Shown one piece after another: positions 1 through 14,500 of a DNA stretch of 64,000 nt. How positions within the stretch are numbered: the stretch's first letter is position 1; each line of letters begins with the position of its first letter. Origin of the DNA: Entoloma clypeatum. Taxonomy: Eukaryota > Basidiomycota > Agaricomycetes > Agaricales > Entolomataceae. The notes below the pieces were generated by a model. It worked only from the letters and a program-made list of their open reading frames with translations, made no database searches and was not told where the DNA came from. The DNA is taken from NCBI GenBank assembly GCA_963565915.1, contig OY751488.1, forward strand, positions 1,798,001 through 1,862,000. Direction: 5' to 3'. The position numbers and the translations under genes were made by a program.

Positions 1-52
1 CTTACTCTTTCCCTCTCCATTCAACATCTAACCTTGCCCTCTTTTAAAGACA

Positions 53-2265
53 ATGCCCAAGACAGGTGCCATCAAGTCTCGCATGGAACGCGCTGCTAAC
101 CGCAACATGGGTAAAGAAAATGTTCAACCACCAACCACAAATGTCTCGGCAGACCCCCCACCAGGTATGCCGCCAACTCTCGAGATGAAAACCCATTGCT
201 CACACCCTTAGCAGGTGGCCGCCAAGCTAAACAAAAAGCACGCCAAGTTGCTAGTAGTACGTACTGCTACTCATATTTGGCGTCATTTAACCTGTAGATA
301 GCCCAAGGAGCTGCACCAAAGGGAGCTCGAAAACGTGCTGCATCTCCATCTCAAGTTCTGCCAGCGGCGAAGAAGCAAGGTACATCTCCTCAGCCCAATG
401 AGCTTTTTCATAACGACACTCAATCTTTTACGCAGCTGCTATGAAATCGTCGGGCCACAGACCTATTTCCACCAAGTTGAACTTGAATGCAAATGGTGTG
501 TCATTTCCTTGACATCGAAGCAGAAATTCAATTTTACTAAAGGCCTATCTTGCTCAGTATCTGCTCCGAAGCTATCGTGCAAAGCTCCTGCTATTATTAA
601 CTCTGATGACGAGGACACCTGCATGGCTGCCAGCAATCCCTCAGACCATCAACAGAAGAAACACGAGCCCAACAATGGCGATGAGTCTGGCGATGACTCC
701 GATCCCCAAGCTGAGGTCTCTGATGCTGACCAGTCTGACGAGCCTGACGATGACCTTGATGGCCTTGATCATGCCGCTCTGAGAAAAAAGCTGGCTGCCG
801 AAGTAATGCATGCTGAAAATGTTTTCTCACGCAACGTACTGACATGGTTACAGCGTCCCCATTGGGGCTCCAACGCTTCAGCCAAGACCAAGGCCTCTAC
901 CATTGATGACGAGGAAGACCCACATGCCTCCGAATCAGAGGAGGAGGATGTCTACCCGAACGGTGAATATCCGCCAGCATTCGACGAGCTGGACGATGAA
1001 CCAGAGTATGTCATGAAACAGGTATGGAACGTCTCTCCAATCCTTCAATGTCATTGATCATTAGCACCAGGTCCGATTGCAACGTGCATTAGCGCGTATG
1101 AATGAGGTTCCAAAATGGGCAGCTTGCAAGGAAGAGGGGGCTGAAGATACAGGTCCCAATGGTAACGCCTCAGACACGGAGGATTGTGGTACCCACTGGC
1201 CTGAAGAGGCAAGCTATGTGCCTCCTCAGCCGGGTGCCCGTAATATTTCGCTCAACTCTCAGCCACCACAAGTCCAGGCACTCATCAAAGCTGCCATCCG
1301 TCATGTCACAGGCGATGCATTATTCAGCGATGCCTATCCAGCAACAGCTCTTGCAGACGAGTATTATCGGGATATACTTACCAGCCTCGCGACGGATATG
1401 ACATTCAAGGAGCTCTCTCATCGTCTCAACACGGACAAGAGATTACTGCGATTTGTTTCACGTTTAGTAAGTGTTGGATTTTAAAAAAGTTCTGCTCTCC
1501 TGATGTTTTTTTCTAGCTGGCAACACGTATTTCAAATGTCCGGTGCGGTGCAAAGAAGATTACCACTCCGAAAATCGAGCTTTCATTTCAGCTCTCTGGT
1601 AATATCACAGACTGTAAAGAACAGGTCAAGAAGCTTTTGACGACGGGTGACTATATTTACCCGCGTACGGAGGCAAGTAATTTTGGCATCCTTTCTTCAT
1701 TATATTAATACTATCTCAGACTGGTTTGATACGTCGAACGCGACCATTCAACCATGCAGTCATCATTTCAAGCATCAGAGATTATTATTTCTCAGGCTCG
1801 CGGGGCTCCATGGCCGATCGACACTCACACCGCTTTACCTCGAGCATGACAGATGCTGACCCTCAACGCTCAGAACTAGAAGTGCCTGCCACAATGGTGT
1901 GCATGATTGCGACTGCTGTTAGCCTTCTAGACTATCCTTTGTTACTTCTGTCTCATTTTTTTTTAGGTCCATGCGTCTCTTCAAGACTGGAGTGGGGGGT
2001 TTCTAAGGAGGACTGAGTTCAATTCCGAGGCGAACGAGGATGTCTACCGTGGTCATCTGCTCTTCCTCAACAATATCCGTCGTGACAATCTACCTGCCTA
2101 CCACCGCCTTTTGGCGAACATTTACAAGGAAGTCAAGTGAGTGCTGACCAATTTCATGGTGGTTACGCAAACTGATTGATGTCAAGTGCTTCACAATCGC
2201 ATTCGGCCCTCGCTGTTGCCAACAACTCCATGGCCATCCTGGATCTGGAGGGAATGGAAGTTTGA
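53..2265 (+). CDS. DUF6532-like protein, multi-exon
   Basis: I chose the ATG at 53 because it opens a frame that splices cleanly through about ten exons (roughly 53-164, 212-256, 302-379, 437-498, 559-1022, 1071-1467, 1518-1674, 1722-1893, 1967-2137, 2186-2265), with GT-AG introns of about 45-75 bp. The N-terminal half is basic then strongly acidic low-complexity sequence (Asp/Glu/Ser runs from about 600 to 1000). From about 1270 the product reads QALIKAAIRHVTGDALF, followed by TGLIRRTRPFNH, DYYFSGSRG and VYRGHLLFLNN, an order I recognise from the DUF6532 family, which is expanded in Agaricomycetes and has no established function. The family call is by pattern memory only. No stop or frameshift interrupts the spliced frame, so it looks intact. 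Exon edges are inferred from splice consensus, not transcripts. Confidence 0.6.
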
Positions 2266-3275
2266 TTAGCTCGATTATTCTTTTCAACACCGCTCATTTA
2301 CATCACATTTGTCCTTGTTAAATGTTCAATTGGATTAAAGTTTGAACATCTTTCGTTAAAATGAATGCGAAATGCTCCAATTGAGCCATATTATGACTGT
2401 CTCAGCTGTTTCTCATGAGTGCTCATAAGTTCCAAAATGGACAAGGTTGAGCTCAATGTCCGTCTCTCATCATTTGAATGACCAGCTGTCATCATTGCGA
2501 CTTTTCATCTGACTCAACGGACCACTTTGTGCCAATATTGATCAATATGCCAAATTTAGCTCAATTTCATTCTACTGGGACACTATTTTGCTCAATCAGG
2601 TCCATTTGCGTATTGGGGGTTTTCCTGATGGGGTGGGTCTCACTGGGATGAATGACTGGAACATTTGAGACGCTGCTAAAGAAGCTGGATATCTTTGTAG
2701 CTCACTGGATGCAGCATTGATGTGAGCGGAAGACAGAACGCCGAGCTTGATGGGGTGGTCTGATTTTTCGGGGGCTGGATAAAGCCAAGAGTAGATGAAT
2801 TGCTGAGCGGCGGTGACTGAATGCAGAGCGAGAGCCATGGTGAAAATTTGTCTGACATCCGATGGGGCTGTTTCCGGCTTTTTATATGTCAACGAGTGAT
2901 ACAAAACGACGTCACAGTATGACATCGTGAAACGTGATATTGGGACCAATGGCAAACAGCGCAGAACGTTGCGCGTCAACGGCTGGACCAGGGGGTGCGC
3001 CGCACACGTCTAGAGAAAGTCTACGGGATTGAAAGGGAACAAGATAAATCAGATCACTGGTGGACTGACTTCCAAAGACTGGTTCAAGGAGGACAGGCTG
3101 CAAGATTAAATGCCGAATGAATTAACGATCAACGATGTAACTGTCCGTGTATAATGTACCTGGAATGAGTGGCGATGTATTAGCTAGAACAAGATGTAGA
3201 TGAGTGTATATGTAAACCCTACCCAACCGACGACAAAGAATCATTCGATGCCCTTCGTCGCGAATATAATAGCCT
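2266..3275. other. Gene-poor interval between the DUF6532-like and GMC genes
   Basis: Apart from the oxidoreductase remnant at 2680-2838 I see no coding sequence here. The part from about 2270 to 2590 is AT-rich with repeated TCAATT/CATTTG words and probably holds the 3' UTR of the upstream gene; 3110-3275 is the 3' flank of the GMC gene on the other strand. Confidence 0.5.
2680..2838 (-). pseudogene. N-terminal remnant of a Gfo/Idh/MocA-type oxidoreductase
   Basis: Reading from the ATG at 2838, the product starts with a hydrophobic helix containing FIYSWLYPAPEKSDHPIKLG, followed by VLSSAHIN. That order (short membrane-like leader, PAPEKS, then a Rossmann strand of the type LGILGAAxIA) is the start of fungal Gfo/Idh/MocA oxidoreductases such as dimeric dihydrodiol dehydrogenase-like enzymes. 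The glycine-rich turn is degenerate (SSAHIN instead of GAAxIA). After a possible GT donor near 2707 no further part of the roughly 390-residue family can be found towards 2590. A TATA-like run lies about 45 bp upstream (near 2885). I read it as a decayed 5' fragment; a chance resemblance is possible. Confidence 0.4.
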
Positions 3276-5860
<2,585 letters not shown>

Positions 5861-6248
5861 TTAGGGGTCTGGAGATGCGTGGTCTCATGAGTGTGGCTAC
5901 AGGTTCAATATGAACACCTGCGGTGGCATCGTTACATCAATAAAGTCCGACCCTTCGCAAACGACGCTTCGGTAGAACTTCAAAAGCTGAACGATCGAGA
6001 AGTACAGAGGACCTTGTCTGGGCTCCAACTCGCTAATGCATGGAATTCCAACCTGACATTTGAGCACGTATCGAGCGCGTGGAACGTATTGCTGCCGCCT
6101 GCCGCCTGGAACCCTACCGTAGAAAGCCATCTGGGCTTGCCGAGACTCTCTTGCGAAAGGAAGGAAGGAAAAGAAGAAAACTTCGGGCCGGCCCGTCCCT
6201 TGCTCTCCATGGAGTGAATAGTACTAGCGAGTTCCTATTTTCAAACAT

Positions 6249-6322
6249 GGGTCGATGGCGTAGTTGGTTATCGCATCTGTCTAACACACAGAAGGTCCTC
6301 AGTTCGAACCTGGGTCGACTCA
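6249..6322 (+). tRNA. tRNA-Val (anticodon AAC)
   Basis: A 74-nt cloverleaf folds fully: the acceptor stem GGGTCGA pairs with TCGACTC (one G-T pair) with discriminator A at 6322; the anticodon stem TCTGT/ACAGA closes the 7-nt loop CTAACAC, giving anticodon AAC (valine); the T arm is CTCAG, TTCGAAC, CTGGG. The A box (TGGCGTAGTTGG) and B box (GTTCGAACC) of the internal Pol III promoter are present. There is no intron, and CCA is not encoded, as expected for a eukaryotic nuclear tRNA. Confidence 0.95.
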
Positions 6323-6327
6323 TTTTT
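6323..6327 (+). terminator. Pol III terminator of the tRNA-Val gene
   Basis: Five T residues follow the discriminator base directly, the usual RNA polymerase III stop signal. Confidence 0.8.
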
Positions 6328-6551
6328 GCCACCTGCCTAGCCCACTCGCGGCATTCCTTATTTACCCGTAACCAAGAGGGGTCAAAAGGGAAAAGGATGC
6401 AGAGCTGACAGCCGGTGAGGCGAAACCATCTCCAAATCGGTACATTCACATGGAGTGTTGGGAAATTCCGATTATATATGATTCTGCCTGTCTTCTGTAC
6501 CGGCCGTTCTGTACCTCCGTCCCGAGCACTTGACACAGAAGAGAACCTCCG

Positions 6552-7130
6552 ATGACTCGCCTCATCCTAACAACCCTCATTCTTTTGATAACTCACGCTC
6601 CTTTGAATGTAGTACTCGCCGCGAGCCACAACGTAACACCGTCGCACCCGTTCTGGACCCGCCAAACCACCCTTACATCCTCTGAATGCACCAATCCGCC
6701 CCGTGACAACTGCGCTTTCTACGCCGACTGCCTCGAGTCGCTCTACCACTGCGGACCAGATGGATACCCCATCGGATACGGTCAAAAGTTCTGCGAGAAG
6801 TTCAGCGCCGGTCGAGCAGAGCTGAGTGTGCGGGGTCAGACGTGGATGCTGGACGTGATGCAGTGCTTGCAGGATACTTTGGTTCCGGAGGCGACGGGCA
6901 GCGCAGCGGGAACGACCTGCGCTTCTATCGAGGAAATGGCGTTTGGGTCGCATGCACCGTGTTATGTCAGAAGCGGGCTTTGCTGGCTGCCCCCCACCGA
7001 TTGGCTGGCGATTGTGCACATTGTGGGGATCCAAACTTTGCTTGGGAGTAAGGATGCCTTAGTAGCATCCTTGGAGGCGGCTGAAGGCTGCGCGAAGGCG
7101 TATCTGTTCTTCCTGAAACACCTGACTTAG
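6552..7130 (+). CDS. Small secreted protein with ten cysteines, stanniocalcin-like spacing
   Basis: This is an uninterrupted 192-residue frame. Residues 1-23 form a clear signal peptide (LILTTLILLITHAPLNVVLA). The mature part has ten cysteines. Conserved-looking blocks include CAFYADCLESLYHCG, GYGQKFCEKF, GQTWMLDVMQCLQ and SHAPCYVRSGLCWLPP. The spacing of the first nine cysteines (C-7-C-5-C-6-C-13-C-23-C-17-C-13-C-6-C) closely resembles the animal glycoprotein hormone stanniocalcin, including a CLE motif and a C-x6-C near the middle. That is a pattern-level resemblance recalled from memory, and the function in a fungus is unknown. A putative effector or wall protein is the alternative. No intron is needed. 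Confidence 0.75.
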   Translation: MTRLILTTLILLITHAPLNVVLAASHNVTPSHPFWTRQTTLTSSECTNPPRDNCAFYADCLESLYHCGPDGYPIGYGQKFCEKFSAGRAELSVRGQTWMLDVMQCLQDTLVPEATGSAAGTTCASIEEMAFGSHAPCYVRSGLCWLPPTDWLAIVHIVGIQTLLGSKDALVASLEAAEGCAKAYLFFLKHLT

Positions 7131-7256
7131 GGACCTGACGGACAAACGATGTGGATTTGCTACATACTCTGTGGTAGAAGATATCACAAGGGACCACGTT
7201 AAATCACCTATAACGCGGTTGTCAGTTGTAATACAGAAATGAATGTGGGCCCACAG

Positions 7257-8037
7257 TCAAGATTCATTCATTTCATTAGACACCTTCAACTCCTTGACCC
7301 GCTTGCGGACTTCTTTCCTTCTTTCCTCCCCAAAATCTCGGGCTTCATTCCGAGCCTGGCTCAAATTCATTGCCGCTGACCGATGTTGCCTGTCATACTG
7401 AAGCGGAAGCATGAACAGACCGGGAGCAAGGCCAGCTGTGAGTGTCTAGAATGTGTTTGATTAGCCGCGAGGCTAAGAAAACAAGGACAACTCACTAGGA
7501 TGCCAACTATAAGAATGATACGGTCCTTCCACCTATCATCCCCGCTGGCCATCCATTCTTCCCTTTCAGGCTGAACATACATAGCTCGACGCGCACGGTG
7601 CGCCTCGTAATTCTGCTTTCGCCTCATCACCTCCTCACGATATGGGTCGAGCCCTGCAAATCCAGACGACTTTCCGCAAAGAACATCGTATGCATGTGTG
7701 ATAGCCTGGAAACGGGCATGACGCATCCCAGGTTGCATAGACCGACAATGCGGTGAATCAGGGTGGTGCCAGCGAACAAGCTCATAGTCTGAGAAGGAGC
7801 ATTTGAACAATATGACGCGGGAAAAGAAACGGCAGAATGCATACATCGAGCTTTAATCTCTTTCTGCGACGCTTCAGGGGTGAGATGGAATATCTGGTGA
7901 GGTGTCGGCCGCGGGCTGGAAGGGAAAGGATACTGCGGTATGGAATGTGACGGTGTGGTCGATGCAAGTCGAACTTGTGAAGTTACTTGCGCCAACAACC
8001 GGCTACAGGGAAGTCGGCAGGAAGGGAGATAACTCAT
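7257..8037 (-). CDS. J-domain protein with a C-terminal membrane helix, probably mitochondrial
   Basis: Three exons join in frame: 8037 to about 7847, about 7790 to 7496, and about 7443 to the stop at 7257. The product (about 220 residues) begins with an Arg/Ser-rich presequence typical of mitochondrial import, then a J domain starting TPHQIFHLTPEASQKEIKAR and continuing YYELVRWHHPDSP. The HPD tripeptide, which stimulates Hsp70 ATPase, is intact, and helix 4 reads ARFQAITHAYDVL. Downstream, DRWKDRIILIVGIL joins LTLTAGLAPGLFMLPL across the second intron to make one membrane segment, and the tail is highly charged (ERRKEVRKRVKELK). It therefore resembles single-pass J proteins that recruit mitochondrial Hsp70 at a membrane. 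Confidence 0.75.
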
Positions 8038-8718
8038 GTTGTATTGGTATTCTTCTTCCGATGCCCGACAGGTATCGCGCCAACCCGAGTCCGCTACAGG
8101 GTGAACCGAAGCGGACTCATGACTATTAATCCGAGATAAGATGTGCAGCGATCAGGCCGCATTGACCTCCCCTGAGAACCACCCACGCTGTGGTAGTCTG
8201 AGTTCCCTCACCTTTTTTCCTTGCGGCCAGAGATTTCGCTGCACCATCCGTTTTTTTCGACCCACCCACCATCCCAGTGCTTGCGTCTCTGTCGCGTCCG
8301 CAAAATGAGCTGTCCCTCTTACGTGTCCAGCACGCAATTGGGTCACGTGACCCTCCTGGCACGAAGCCAAAGCCCCTCCGCAAACCACCTTATCCTCTGC
8401 CTACTCTCCTTATTTCTTAAGAGACTTGTTTAGAACATACAGACTGACTTACACGGCTTCACAGCAGAAACATCTTATTTGTCTCATCAGTACAGTATTT
8501 CCTACCTCTCTACCATGACAAGTATGAGGCCGTGTCCAATGAAAGAATGTTGGACTCAATTTGATGGGAGGGGCCGTTAACAATACATGTCGTCGAATTT
8601 AGTTGGGAAAAAAGTACATGTTCCCCTAAGTCCTACTGCAACAGGATATGGGAGTGTTGCGGGTTCATTCTAATCACATACTATGTATTTACGCAATTCA
8701 CCTCTTTTGCTTCACTCC
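8038..8718. other. Intergenic, no gene recognised
   Basis: Short frames of 60-85 codons overlap here on both strands without family-like motifs, introns or a convincing start context. The left part (8038-8200) is the promoter side of the J-domain gene; the right part is the 3' flank of the aspartic protease gene. Confidence 0.5.
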
Positions 8719-10517
8719 TCAATTGGTTTTTGGGGCGGTGAAAGGCGTATTCGCGATACCAAGACGTTTGTTAGTAGCATCATACACAGTGTAGAACCTC
8801 TCAAGCCAGACCTGTCCATTGATGAAGTCCAAACCCTGGCCAGAATTGTGTCCGATATCAGTGACGACGAGGTAAATCTTGTCAGGCGAACCGCCGATGG
8901 CACTGTTGAGTGTGCGGGGCCAGATCTGGGCGTTAACTTTGAACTCGAAGCTAGTCTGCAAGTAGACGAGGGCAGTCAGAAAAATGGGTTCATCTGGAAG
9001 GAGACGGAGAGTAAAACCCCTCACAGGTCCGATTTTGAAGAAGAGGCTTTGCATTCTCGCGAAGCTAGCGGGGGTGATGGCCCACATTTTGAGACTGCCT
9101 TCGAAAGTAGCGCCGGTTGCCGCCCGGTATTTTGCAAAGGCGTCGGAGGCGATGTGTAGGAGGGATGCCCCTAGGCAAAAATTTAGAGTGTAACAATTGA
9201 CTGACAGGGCTGGGATGCACCGGTATCAACAGCTCCCACGCCGTCTGACAAGATGGTGGTCCCTCCGTATCTGATTGTCTGCTTGATGCTCCAAAGATTG
9301 CTCCAGCGCCCAGACGGTGACGTGATTGAACTGTAGGACTTTGAGCATGTCTATCCTAAGATAATGAGATATGAAAGTCAACGCACACATAAGTGATGTT
9401 TCCTACAAACTTCGATCTGTCGACCGCACCTGAAATGAGAACGGTGAATAGATGCCAAAATCCTACTTCGTAGCAAAACACCACTTACCCCATGTAAGCT
9501 GACCGTTGATGACAGGTTTGCCGGTGAAAGGTTGGAACGAAATGGCAAGCACGTTTACTGGGATCATGTGAGCGGCGAAAAGGTTGTCGGTCACTGTAGG
9601 GATCGTGAGGTTGGACCCGGGAGTGGCTGTGGAGGCAACGGGGCCGAGTCTAACAGAGACAGAGGGGGTTGGATACTTTGCTTGCCATATTCGCCAAGGA
9701 TATTGACTCACCCTAGAATACCGTCAATGCCTTTAAATCCTCGGGTCTGGTGGAGGGAATATCAATAAAACAAACAGTCATATACTGTAGTCTAAAAAGG
9801 CGACCAACAGTGGATGATGCGACGCCAATCGCTTGTCTTACAGCAAATCCAGGGGCAAGAGTGACAGTGTCGTTATACAGAGTACCTTGATAATTTTTCT
9901 AAGGAGGTGTGCAGCATTCCCGGATATAACACACCTGAGAACAGCCTTGTGTCGAAGTACTCGACAGACTACAAATGAGAAGGCAGGTAAGAACCAATTC
10001 CAGGGCACTGTATGGGGAGATATTACTTACGACTTGACTCGCGGTCTGGGTGCTTGACCTTGTCTTGACGTACCTCTTGCTTGCCCCGATCCATGTCATA
10101 CGGCTATTTTCCTGGATTCAGCTCTACGAAGGGATTGCAGAAGAAATTACTAACCTCCCAGTGTCGATCTGGAGATCGTCTGCCACGGGGGAAACGTTAA
10201 GAGGATTGTCCTTTCACACTGGCAGATGTATGACACTTACAGGACGTTGGAGGACTGCCGATACCAACTTTTGCGATGTAACGAAAGCCTTGGTTAGTCA
10301 CGGGCGTGTTGATGAACTCGTTCGCCACATTGTTCGTTTCATGCACTTTGAGGGCCTGAACACGGTTGAAATCGTTCTGGTAGAGATTGGCGATGTTTGT
10401 CATGTTCAGACTGCGCGAGATTTGCAGAGTAACAGGGGCATCGCGGATAGTGACGACAGGACTGGCAGATACGGCAAGGGCGAGAAGGACACTCAAAAGT
10501 GGAGAAGTGGAGAACAT
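8719..10517 (-). CDS. Secreted aspartic protease, polyporopepsin-like (family A1)
   Basis: The ATG at 10517 opens a signal peptide (FSTSPLLSVLLALAVSASP) and propeptide. The mature enzyme starts near the motif RYIAKVGIGSPPTSY. The first catalytic motif reads IDTGSRMTWIGASKRY (small exon near 10148-10172 joined to about 10102). The second is VDTGASLLHIASDAF, which is split by an intron inside the Asp-Thr-Gly codons near 9214. The C-terminal block AQIWPRTLNSAIGGSPDKIY, then LDFINGQVWLERFYTVYDAT, matches the polyporopepsin subgroup of white-rot fungi. About nine short introns are needed; total length is about 410 residues, normal for pepsins. Arg replaces the second Ser of the usual DTGSS, probably tolerated. 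Predicted role: extracellular acid proteolysis. Confidence 0.85.
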
Positions 10518-11555
10518 CTTTGAACTATAAGAGAAGTCAAAGGGATGGGTTTAACTTGCAGTCTGAGACCAGAATGTGAACTTTATATGTCAGGGGAGAG
10601 CAACCCAGGGGCTCTTACCATATTGTCAGCTTCTCAAAAGAACGCGAAGACAGTAACAGGTACCTCCTGTAGCGTGTGCGGAAGAACGACGAAAGTTGGT
10701 ATTAGAAAAGCGAAGGTCGCGAGTCCGACTCCTTGACGATAAAACAAGCTTTCGGATAGGATCGCAATGGGCCCGGACTTGTGTTGACATCGAGAAGTGG
10801 AAACTGCGCGCGTTCCGCCACCGTCTACACGGCCTAACATATGGGTTCGAAATCTTCTGTAGACATCGACACACCCAGCCTGAGATTGTCCTGATTTCGG
10901 AATTGGCGCTGGAGAGGTATGTGGGACAGTGGACATAGGACTCTTTACATGTTCGGAACCAAACATAAACGTTCATGTAAACCGTCATTTACCAAAAGCG
11001 TGTCGCCTCCAAACCCAAACAACAATTGTGAAAGGATCGTTCACGGTTTGGGGCCGGACATTCGTGCGTCAATCCTCCATAAATCATGGCCAACTGACGC
11101 AAGGATTATGCCATCAAAGCTGTCTTCCGATGCCAAGGATGATTACGGTGTTTGTAGGAGGATGGAGTTTTGCTACTGATCGGAATTCTAATTGCCTTGC
11201 GACATGCTAGAGTACAGATCTAGCCTAAGTAGACATACTAATGGGTCTGGGAGCGGAAGCGACTCGGTGGAATCCGGTGAGTGGAAAACACTGGTTCCGA
11301 GTTCGAGTTTACGCGTTTACGAGGACTCGGTTATTCCAGACCACTTTTTTCGCTGTCCAATCTATCGTGCTCGGCTTTCTTCCGGTCCGGTATGCTGAGT
11401 CTGAAACTTTATAGCCGGTTCACATACCCATTTCGCGCACCAATCTCAGGCTCCTGAACCATCCGCTCGAGGGGGACATCACCAAAACCTGGAAAAGCTG
11501 ATGAACCGTTCTATTTCTCACGACCTGTACTAATCTTGTATTGGGAGGATAATTG
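10518..11555. other. Intergenic, no gene recognised
   Basis: Short overlapping frames (up to about 120 codons at 10626-10988, minus strand) show no recognisable motif, no leader and no splice pattern. The first 100 bp are the promoter side of the aspartic protease gene; the rest up to the hAT target duplication is unassigned. Confidence 0.5.
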
Positions 11556-11563
11556 GTCGTGAT
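11556..11563. repeat. Left 8-bp target-site duplication of the hAT element
   Basis: GTCGTGAT stands directly before the element terminus CAGTGTTGG and is repeated exactly at 14764-14771. Confidence 0.95.
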
Positions 11564-14500
11564 CAGTGTTGGCTATTAAGGGGTTAATAAGGGTCACGAT
11601 TTGTTCTTAAGGCTTAAAGGTTAATAAGGGTCTTAATATTAAGGGTATGTTAAGGGGTTAAAATCCCAGACTATGGTCCGTAGTCGTCACCCGAACCCTC
11701 GAGAGCACCAGCGTCAGGCTCTTCGTCTTCATGTTCTGCTGCCAGGAGCTCCATCAACAAAGCCTCACGGTCAAAAGGCCGACGGCGATGGGTTGCAGGT
11801 CGCTTGCTCTCACCCGTAAAAAGTGTAGTGAGCGAGCAGGGGAGCCATGCCCTTATACGACGCCCTCCTGATGCAAGAGCTCCCAGCTCGTCGGAGTCAT
11901 CCTCTGAATCATCTTCTCTTTCTTCTTCGACCCATTTTGCAAACTCACGACGCCAAGCACTGGCCGATGTCACCAGCACTGACTGTGGAGTCTCATCGTC
12001 TTCGCCTTCTTCATCAGCTCCTCCGCATTCCAAAATATCGGCATATCGTGGAACAGCCAGGAGCTGCCTGGTTCGGTCGTCCTCGTGATTCTTCCGTTTC
12101 TCACGAGATTCCGTGAATCCTTGTGCATAATGGTCAGCTCGGATGTTTGCGCCAACCTTGTTGAAATGTGAGACTTTTGAACGATGGGGATGAGAAAGAA
12201 GCCAAACCTTCGACATTTTATGAAGCTTAGGAAGTCCAAGGCGATTACGGAGCCGCGTCTTCTTTATCTTGAGGTCCGAGAAGTCCCGCTCACATCCTGC
12301 CTGGTTTACGACGATGCCGAGCAACAGTGTTGCAAGATCAGCCAGCTCAGCGACCTCCGGAACACCCTTGAGCTGCTGCCAGAAAATTATCGGGTCCTCT
12401 CCCTGACGAAATGGTTATTCTTCAGAATTTGTTATGATATTGATCCTTACATGTATGCTTTCAAATGCGCCACGATTCTTCTCCCACTCTGCAAAAATCC
12501 CCGTGCCTGCAAGGTACTGCAAAAATGCTACCGACACTTCCTTTTCCTTCCGAGCCTTCAAGTCTTCTAGTGCCTTTGTAGCTTCGGGGGTAAGGATCGT
12601 CGACGGTGGTCGAGATTTGACACGTCGATACAACTATGATCAGGTGAGCATATGCCACGATAAATTCCTTCGCACGTAACACGTCACTTACATCCATCAA
12701 TAGTGTGTTAAGGGAAAACACGTTGACACCAGCTTTATCCCCAAAATGATTGAGGCGCTCGTACGGATTCAAGATCAGGGCGAAGATGAACATCGGCTGG
12801 TCCAAGGCCTTCCACCGCTTCTCGAGACGTTTCCGCATTCCCGCAGCAACAGAATGATCAGCGTGGCAGTCAAAGTGGAGAAAAATACCAGCGAGCGTTA
12901 AAATGACTTGATCAGGGCGTGTCTTATCCCTCTGGTTAATGTTGGTACCGTAGCAAATTGGCTCGATGTCATCAACGACAATCTGGAGTTGATTCCAAAA
13001 TTCAGCATTCTCGATGACGTCGCATTGGGTGTTTGCTGCATTAGAGAGTTTTAGGCTCTTTCCTGGATTGCGTTCAGCACCGACTTGCGCAGCAACGATA
13101 TCATCGCGGGACAAAAAGACCGCCTGCCGGATAGGTAATTTCAGGTCCAGAAGCCGGCGAAAAGCCGTGTAGTGGGTTGTCCAGCGCGTGAGGTTTGCAA
13201 CGAGATATGTAAGGACTCTACCGTTGTTTTTCAAGGCTTGTGCATCGTCAAAGATGGAACGAACACGCTGGTGGCCAAGGAGCCAGCCTAGCAAATCAGT
13301 TGCTTCCTCCGCTATCTTTTTGGCCGTTGGATTTTCTTTGAAGTAGTCGCCAAGGATGAGCTGGAACTTTATATGGTATGAGTGCGGTTGTATATTGGAA
13401 CATGGTTGGGAACATACTTGGTGAGCACAACAAGGAGGACCAAACAACCACGGACGAGCGAGAATCAATTGTTTTCGACCGCTTTGACTCCCACCATCAT
13501 TATCACAACAAAAACATATGACAACACAGCCGTAAACTTGTTCAGCCTTGTCAATCATCCCCGCAAACATCGCACACATTGAGACACCATCTTTCTTGTC
13601 TTTGTTTGTCTTTACAAGATCAATCAGGTATGACTATGTGTTATGTTTAGTGCGCTGACAAGGCAAGCACCGGAGATTCGCATACCTTGAAGTCGACAGT
13701 GGCGTTCACGGCCGCAATGGCATTTTTTGCATTATCCTTCCAGCCGTCAGAGCTAGAATCGCCCCACAGTCAACTCAAGTATACTGATGCTCTGTAACCA
13801 GTGACCACTCACGCCAGAACAACATATTTTCCCTTTAATGCCTCCCTGAGGCATTTCTCAACTCGCTGACTCTCGCCATTCAAGAGGCTGCCTGCCAGCG
13901 CTCGCCTCGATGGAATAACATCACATGCCGTAGATCGGAAAAGCAGAAACAACTTGATGACCTCAGCATCCTCGGTCCAGCGGAACGGGAGGTTGGCAGA
14001 GATAGTAGCACGGAGAAATTGATTACGGATGAGCTCTTCCTGTGCGTCGTTGAACGGAATACTGATTCCTTTGAAGACTTTTAGTTCTGTTTGCTTCATG
14101 CTTTCCTTGACCTTGTCAAAGATTCTCTTTCTCTTTTTCCGTGGCGCGCTGGGCCCCTCCGACTCATCATCAGCATCCGTGGATTCCACATCATCTTTCG
14201 TGTCCCCTCCTCGTTCCCTTTTTGCAGCTTTCTTCGCTTCCTTCGATGCATATGGACAAGCTTTGTTGCCGATGAGATGCGCAATCATCGCCGATTTTTC
14301 GCCGCGAACATGCCCAGCCTTTTCACAAGCTATCACAAGTTAAGCTCAATTAACAGGCACACCCGGGTTACGACTAACCTGTTTTATACCAACCCTGAAT
14401 CATGTCAACGTCGGCATCCAAAGGCGGTTCAGGCTCGTCAACATCGATTGGCTTGCTCGCAATGCGGTGGTGTTGAACGCAGCCCTTGCAGTAAGCTTTG

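Noticed and set aside
335..1057. Gene start at the ATG at 335
   Set aside because: That ATG is in another frame than the conserved upstream exons; splicing from the ATG at 53 explains the sequence better, and the first part of this frame is intronic or out of frame.
8126..8433. Small genes between the J-domain and aspartic protease genes
   Set aside because: Several overlapping frames of similar length on both strands, with no motif, leader or splice pattern.
10626..11210. Small genes upstream of the aspartic protease
   Set aside because: Overlapping frames on both strands with no recognisable domain or consistent codon pattern.
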